This document shows, piece by piece, positions 60,468 through 64,000 of a stretch of DNA of 64,000 bases. Below the pieces are notes generated by a model. That model was not told the DNA's origin and made no database searches. It worked only from the letters and a program-made list of their open reading frames with translations. Position numbers and translations under genes: made by a program. The stretch spans positions 87,331 through 151,330 of the forward strand of contig JAMOBJ010000002.1 of the NCBI GenBank assembly GCA_039908095.1, written 5' to 3'. The number at the start of each line of letters is the position of its first letter. Positions within the stretch are counted from its first letter, which is position 1. This DNA comes from Nitrospirae bacterium YQR-1 (GTDB taxonomy: Bacteria > Nitrospirota > Thermodesulfovibrionia > Thermodesulfovibrionales > Magnetobacteriaceae).

Positions 60468-61667
60468 TTAAATCTTCACTTTAACATTAATCAGAAAAAC
60501 GGGGATAGCGACAATAATGAGGGAGGCCATAATCCAGAAGGAGTATAGATAACCCAGATTTGCAATCAGCACGCCGGCAAGTATTGGGCCTGAGGCATGG
60601 CCGACATCAAAGATAGTGCCGAATGTTCCCATTGCAGCCCCAAAGTGCTTTTCCTTACACATATCAGCTACCAGTGCAGCCGATGAGGAGGTAACCAGTG
60701 CTTCACCAAGGCCAAAGACTAAAGCACAACATATCAGCAGATAGAAACTCTTAAACAGGGGAAACATCGCAAAAGAAACCGCACAAAAAAGCAACCCAAA
60801 AGTAATTATAAGAGTTCTACCGTATTTGTCGGAGGTTTTGCCCATGACAGGTTTTGACAGTATAGTGACAAGCACCTGAACTGCCCACAATAGCCCTGCC
60901 TGAAGCTCATTGAGCCCTGCCACAGTTACGGCATATATGGGGAGGAAGGCCTCGAGTGCTCCCATAGACATGTTTTGTATGCCCTCCATTGCAGAGGTTA
61001 TAACAACTCTCTTATCACTTATGACCTCTTTTATGCCGGAGGCAAATTTCTTGTAAGCCGCCTTCAGTCCGGCTGTCTGCTCCGGCGCTTTGTCTGCTTT
61101 TAGCATTTTTATCCCAAAAAGAAGGGACATTATTCCGGTTGCACCGCTTAGGAGATATGCTCTTTGAAAATCAACAAATGTTGGAGCTCCCTGAGCCAGT
61201 GTGTGAAGGATAAATCCGCCGACAGGGGCGCCCATGAGGTTTCCTATAATTGTAACAGAGGAAAACCACGAAAGTACCTCACCTTTTTTATCACCGGCCT
61301 CATCAGCAACAACAGCCATTGCCACAGGCCCGTATATGGCTGTTGCCAGACCGTGTATGAACCTTATGATAACAAGCAGGTTGTAGTCTTTTACGAATAA
61401 ATACGTAAAGGGCATTACGGCAAAGACAACAAGACCGGCGAAAAGCGTTTTCCGTCTTCCGATTACGTCTGAAAGAGCCCCTGAGGGCATTTTGAAAAAT
61501 ATACCGGTAACGGTTGATATTCCTACGACAAAACCGATTGCCTCAGGGCCTGCTCCAAGGTACAGAGCAAAAAGCGGCAGCACCGGAGACCTTGCCAGTG
61601 CGTATGAAAACCTGGCAAGGAAACCGACTAAGTATATCGGCATAAAGTTAGGTCTCGAATCAGTCAT
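60468..61667 (-). CDS. Major facilitator superfamily transporter
   Basis: 399 residues with twelve hydrophobic helices. The MFS motif A loops are GALSDVIGRRKTL (residues about 58-70) and GKTSDKYGRTLI in the second half. This suggests a drug/metabolite or oxyanion efflux antiporter. It is the third gene of an operon with chrB-like and DUF2148 genes (14 bp after the latter), which raises the idea that it replaces the usual ChrA chromate pump. Substrate not determinable. Confidence 0.88.
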   Translation of the reverse strand: MTDSRPNFMPIYLVGFLARFSYALARSPVLPLFALYLGAGPEAIGFVVGISTVTGIFFKMPSGALSDVIGRRKTLFAGLVVFAVMPFTYLFVKDYNLLVIIRFIHGLATAIYGPVAMAVVADEAGDKKGEVLSWFSSVTIIGNLMGAPVGGFILHTLAQGAPTFVDFQRAYLLSGATGIMSLLFGIKMLKADKAPEQTAGLKAAYKKFASGIKEVISDKRVVITSAMEGIQNMSMGALEAFLPIYAVTVAGLNELQAGLLWAVQVLVTILSKPVMGKTSDKYGRTLIITFGLLFCAVSFAMFPLFKSFYLLICCALVFGLGEALVTSSSAALVADMCKEKHFGAAMGTFGTIFDVGHASGPILAGVLIANLGYLYSFWIMASLIIVAIPVFLINVKVKI

Positions 61668-61680
61668 TTCTAAGTGTTCC

Positions 61681-62235
61681 TTAGTGTTTTATCGGGGTCT
61701 GTCTGTCAAAGTAAATACTCTTGCCGCTAATGCTAACCGGTACTCCCATGACAACCTCAGCCTTAATGTATCCAAGGGCTTTAGCAGTGGCTCCCACCCT
61801 CTGCTGTATTCGATTATCCACATTGAGTGTGCCGGCCGTCTTTGCAGCCGATGACAGAGCTACCCCTATATCCATCATTCTCATTATACAGTGCGGCCCT
61901 GAGTATCCCATTTCCTTTTCTTTCATCTGTCTGTTTTTGTTAAACTCTGCACATGTAGGATAACCACATCCGCCGCAATCATAACCCGCTGTGACTGCCG
62001 ACTTTAACCCAACCAGCACAAGCGCTCCTGAATTTTCAATGTTAGAGGCATCCCTTAACCAAAAAGCCTCATTAGTACTCTTTGGGGCATATTCTTTCAT
62101 GGCATCGGCAATTTTCTGCATATCGCCGCTATCGGTAATTACCACTATTTCCATAAAATCCTTACCCCCCGCCTTGGGCGCAGTTCTTGCAGATACAGCC
62201 ATCAAGCCTGCCACTAATTCCGACATATCTTTCAT
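61681..62235 (-). CDS. DUF2148 ferredoxin-like domain protein
   Basis: 184 residues. The middle contains YDCGGCGYPTCAEF, a cysteine cluster like those that hold a [4Fe-4S] centre, and a further Cys in GPHCIMRMMDIGVALSSAA. RTAPKAGGKD near the N terminus is a DUF2148 signature. Probably an iron-sulfur or redox protein of unknown role. It lies 23 bp after the ChrB-like gene and before the MFS gene, a context that hints at oxyanion or redox stress. Confidence 0.85.
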   Translation of the reverse strand: MKDMSELVAGLMAVSARTAPKAGGKDFMEIVVITDSGDMQKIADAMKEYAPKSTNEAFWLRDASNIENSGALVLVGLKSAVTAGYDCGGCGYPTCAEFNKNRQMKEKEMGYSGPHCIMRMMDIGVALSSAAKTAGTLNVDNRIQQRVGATAKALGYIKAEVVMGVPVSISGKSIYFDRQTPIKH

Positions 62236-62258
62236 AATGCGTACTCTCCTTAGTTTAA

Positions 62259-63245
62259 TTATTTTTTGGACTCATATAAGAAATCAAAAATTTCTATTGC
62301 TTTATTGACCGCTTCCATATCACTTTTAACACGCCTAAGCATACCACTTAGTATTTGTTCAACTCCTGCACTGCCGGCACTTCTGTACTTGCCGTCTTTC
62401 ATATCAATCTCATGAACAGCCTCGGCAATATGCTTCAGAGCACTGTCTTTTATTCCAAATGATTTAATCAACACCTCAAAAGTGCAATCATCCCCTATAT
62501 GAGTAAACTCCCCGCCAACCACATCAAAATAAACCGTATCGACAGGGGCTGGAAACTCCATCTCCCCCTCACTTTGAAAAGCTATCACTGCATTGTCATC
62601 TATAAATCTCTTAATCAGCCAGATGGATGATAACCTGTCAACATATGGTTTTTTTCTTGTTACCCAACACTTTCCACTGTACCGCTCCATGCTCCGCAAT
62701 ACTATTTTTTTCTCTTTTTCCGTTGATAAGGGGTTTAAATGAAAAATGACTGCATCTTTAAGTTCGCTTAATCTGTTTTTGATTGCTTTTTTTCCAGAGT
62801 GGAAGAAAAAATCAATCTTTTTTATCTCCTCATAATCATTAATCAGTTTATTGAGGCGTTCAAGGATTTTTCTAAAACTATTAACGCCGGCTGTGCTTGA
62901 CGACATTTTTGCGTTAACAAAGCTTCTGTCTGTTTCATCCAGGTGTTTTTCAACTCTCTCATAATCGCTATCTCTTACGGCATTAAACATTGCAATAATA
63001 TCGTCATCTTTAATACTCTCAAACTTATCAACAGCAACAAAACCGCCGTCACCACCGGTTGAGCACACATCATTTAACAGCCATTGAAAGAGCTCATAGT
63101 GAGCTTCACTGTAAGGCAGCACATAAACAGAATTTTTGAATTGAATAGCGCCGGCCTTGGCAAGACGTCTCCATATCTTAACTCTGTTGTTAACAGGCGA
63201 TGCCGGCACTGTATAAAAAAACAAAAGCCATCTTTTTTGTAACAT
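62259..63245 (-). CDS. chrB: ChrB-like chromate resistance protein
   Basis: 328 residues. The N-terminal part (KRWLLFFYTVPASPVNNRVK then YVLPYSEAHYELFQWL) and the C-terminal ChrB domain (WVTRKKPYVDRLSSIWLIKRF, YFDVVGGEFTHIGDDCTFE, HEIDMKDGKY) match ChrB throughout. In characterised bacteria ChrB senses chromate and regulates the chr operon. Here no chrA follows; DUF2148 and an MFS gene do. There is no Shine-Dalgarno; the promoter places the transcript start at the ATG. Two AACAT(A/G)TGTT words in the promoter could be the regulator's own sites. Confidence 0.87.
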   Translation of the reverse strand: MLQKRWLLFFYTVPASPVNNRVKIWRRLAKAGAIQFKNSVYVLPYSEAHYELFQWLLNDVCSTGGDGGFVAVDKFESIKDDDIIAMFNAVRDSDYERVEKHLDETDRSFVNAKMSSSTAGVNSFRKILERLNKLINDYEEIKKIDFFFHSGKKAIKNRLSELKDAVIFHLNPLSTEKEKKIVLRSMERYSGKCWVTRKKPYVDRLSSIWLIKRFIDDNAVIAFQSEGEMEFPAPVDTVYFDVVGGEFTHIGDDCTFEVLIKSFGIKDSALKHIAEAVHEIDMKDGKYRSAGSAGVEQILSGMLRRVKSDMEAVNKAIEIFDFLYESKK

Positions 63246-63280
63246 GTGTTAATGATATAACATATGTTTCATTTTGTCAA
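63241..63280 (-). promoter_or_regulatory. chrB promoter with two near-palindromic operator-like words
   Basis: On the minus strand, TTGACA (63275-63280) and TATCAT (63252-63257, 5 of 6) are separated by 17 bp. AACATATGTT (63259-63268) lies in the spacer, and AACATGTGTT (63241-63250) covers the start codon; their centres are 18 bp apart. The predicted start of transcription falls on the ATG. Confidence 0.5.
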
Positions 63281-63296
63281 GAAGAAAATTTTATAC

Positions 63297-63337
63297 TAAT
63301 ACTAAGTAGCATTCACAGACGTAATACTAAAATTATT
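63297..63337 (+). repeat. Copy of the dispersed-repeat end next to the 418-bp element
   Basis: TAATACTAAGTAGCATTCAC and following bases match 60268-60310. It sits directly before the full element at 63338, so a partial and a complete copy are in tandem. Confidence 0.6.
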
Positions 63338-63755
63338 TAATACCAAGTAGCATTCATTCGATTAACTTTGTTGGCTAGTCAAAAGCTCCTTGACGTCTCC
63401 CTTAAAGGGGATTCCCCTGGTCGCTATCGCTCATAGCAATGACGAATAAAAAAACAAGTAAAAACAGCTACATGCCGTCATTGCGAACCCCAGCAGGGGG
63501 TGTGGCAATCTCTTCTTTAATAAATTCAATAAAAACATACTTTTGCTTTTTGCTATAGATGGTGCCCTGCAGCATTGGTACATAATAAAAGAACGTCTAA
63601 TGGAAAACACAAGGAAGAGGAAAGTACAAAACGACATGTAAAACTCTATATAGCCTATATTGTTATTTGAGCGCTTATGCCCGTAAGGGGAGAGTACGCC
63701 CCTGAGCTTTTGACAAAGCCAACAAAGTTAGACGATTGATTGCAACTTGGTATTA
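63338..63755. mobile_element. 418-bp MITE-like element with about 50-bp inverted ends and TA flanks
   Basis: The left end reads TAATACCAAGTAGCATTCAT; the right end is the complement of TAATACCAAGTTGCAATCAA. Similarity between the arms continues for about 50 bp (shared AACTTTGTTGGC and GTCAAAAGCTC). The element proper begins ATACCAAG and is bordered on both sides by TA, the target duplication of IS630/Tc1-mariner-type transposition. The centre carries a second, REP-like inverted pair (AGCAATGACG near 63436-63445 and CGTCATTGCG near 63477). No transposase frame is present; a 68-codon minus-strand frame inside is probably chance. It fills most of the 589-bp gap between chrB and the last gene. 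Confidence 0.72.
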
Positions 63756-63834
63756 TAGGCGGGATAAACAAGCCACAAGAGGGCAGAGAAAACTATTAGA
63801 AAATTCTCTCCACCCCTGTGAAAGGAGGCGATAT

Positions 63835-64000
63835 CTATTCTTTGGGGGGAATCTCTATAAAACTTCCGCCGAAATATGTAAAAATAAGCGTTCCTGCGTC
63901 AACCAGCTCCCGCAATGCGGCTTTAACCTCGTCTTTTTCAATACCGTGGTCTGCTGAGACCTTTTTAAGTATGTCGGTCTGTTTCAGCTTTTTTTTACCA
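63835..64000 (-). CDS. 3' end of a winged-helix-like gene, cut by window edge
   Basis: The last 55 codons read continuously from the window edge to a TAG at 63835. The protein end has ILKKVSADHGIEKDEVKAAL, then RELVDAGTLIFTYFGGSFIE, finishing IPPKE. A helix-turn-helix followed by a two-strand wing (VKAALRELVDAGTL, TYFGGSFIEI) fits a winged-helix domain, as in small DNA-binding proteins or DsrD-like proteins. The upstream part is not in the window, so the family cannot be fixed. Confidence 0.6.
   Translation of the reverse strand, partial: GKKKLKQTDILKKVSADHGIEKDEVKAALRELVDAGTLIFTYFGGSFIEIPPKE

Noticed and set aside
63431..63637. Minus-strand frame of 68 codons inside the 418-bp element
   Set aside because: It translates REP-like repeat sequence, has no start signals and resembles no transposase.

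Overview
The window looks like chromosomal DNA of a Gram-negative (diderm) bacterium with moderate to low G+C. The diderm call rests on a type II secretion system, an outer-membrane barrel protein, a Skp/OmpH-like chaperone and ResB/CcsB (system II) cytochrome c maturation. Sulfide:quinone oxidoreductase with DUF1641, system II cytochrome c biogenesis, large multi-sensor kinases, many HepT/MntA-type modules and abundant small dispersed repeats together suggest Nitrospirota (magnetotactic Magnetobacterium-like lineages) or a neighbouring phylum. This is inference from gene content, not a taxonomic assignment.

Layout. 1-11 kb: a partial methyltransferase, then a minus-strand housekeeping block (hsp20, lon, thiL, DUF2062, rimO, M50 protease) and an envelope pair (TPR-barrel protein, OmpH), then a GtrB-like glycosyltransferase. 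11-21 kb: envelope/sugar locus with a FG-GAP/membrane/pseudokinase-like protein, a GT2-HAD fusion, a related stand-alone GT2 and a two-domain GT2; three of these have near-consensus sigma-70 promoters. 21-30 kb: sulfide:quinone oxidoreductase with DUF1641, a GT39-type membrane transferase, an orphan cas6 preceded by four 22-bp-spaced repeats, and resB/ccsB. 30-31.5 kb: Uma2 gene and glycosyltransferase debris. 31.6-39.4 kb: type II secretion genes gspC, D, E, F, G, H, interrupted between gspD and gspE by divergent toxin-antitoxin-like genes. 39.6-41 kb: tRNA-Pro, a second MntA/HepT pair and an IS630-type transposase relic. 41-44.5 kb: UDP-glucose dehydrogenase and a PAP2-GT39 fusion. 44.7-53 kb: a four-gene two-component array. 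53-56 kb: ketosynthase, ACP-zinc-ribbon and FabL-like reductase. 56-60 kb: response regulator, membrane transferase fused to WD40 repeats, and a TPR-membrane-TPR protein. 60.4-63.3 kb: chrB, DUF2148 and MFS operon. The last bases hold the 3' end of a winged-helix-like gene.

Themes. Glycan and lipid-carrier glycosyltransferases recur throughout (at least eight genes or fragments), often with unusual fused domains (HAD, PAP2, WD40). Regulation is heavy on phosphorelay genes. A dispersed repeat family with ATACCAAGT(A/T)GC ends appears at about ten sites, and its ends match the end of the IS630-like relic, which suggests a MITE family and its parent. Other repeats reshape gene ends: one supplies the last codons and stop of the 1193-residue hybrid kinase.

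The best candidates for something new are the orphan cas6 with its phased upstream repeats, the GT39-WD40 fusion, the FG-GAP/pseudokinase-like membrane protein, a secretin with a subtilase-propeptide-like C-terminal domain, and the ketosynthase/ACP-zinc-ribbon/reductase trio. No CRISPR array was found anywhere in the window.
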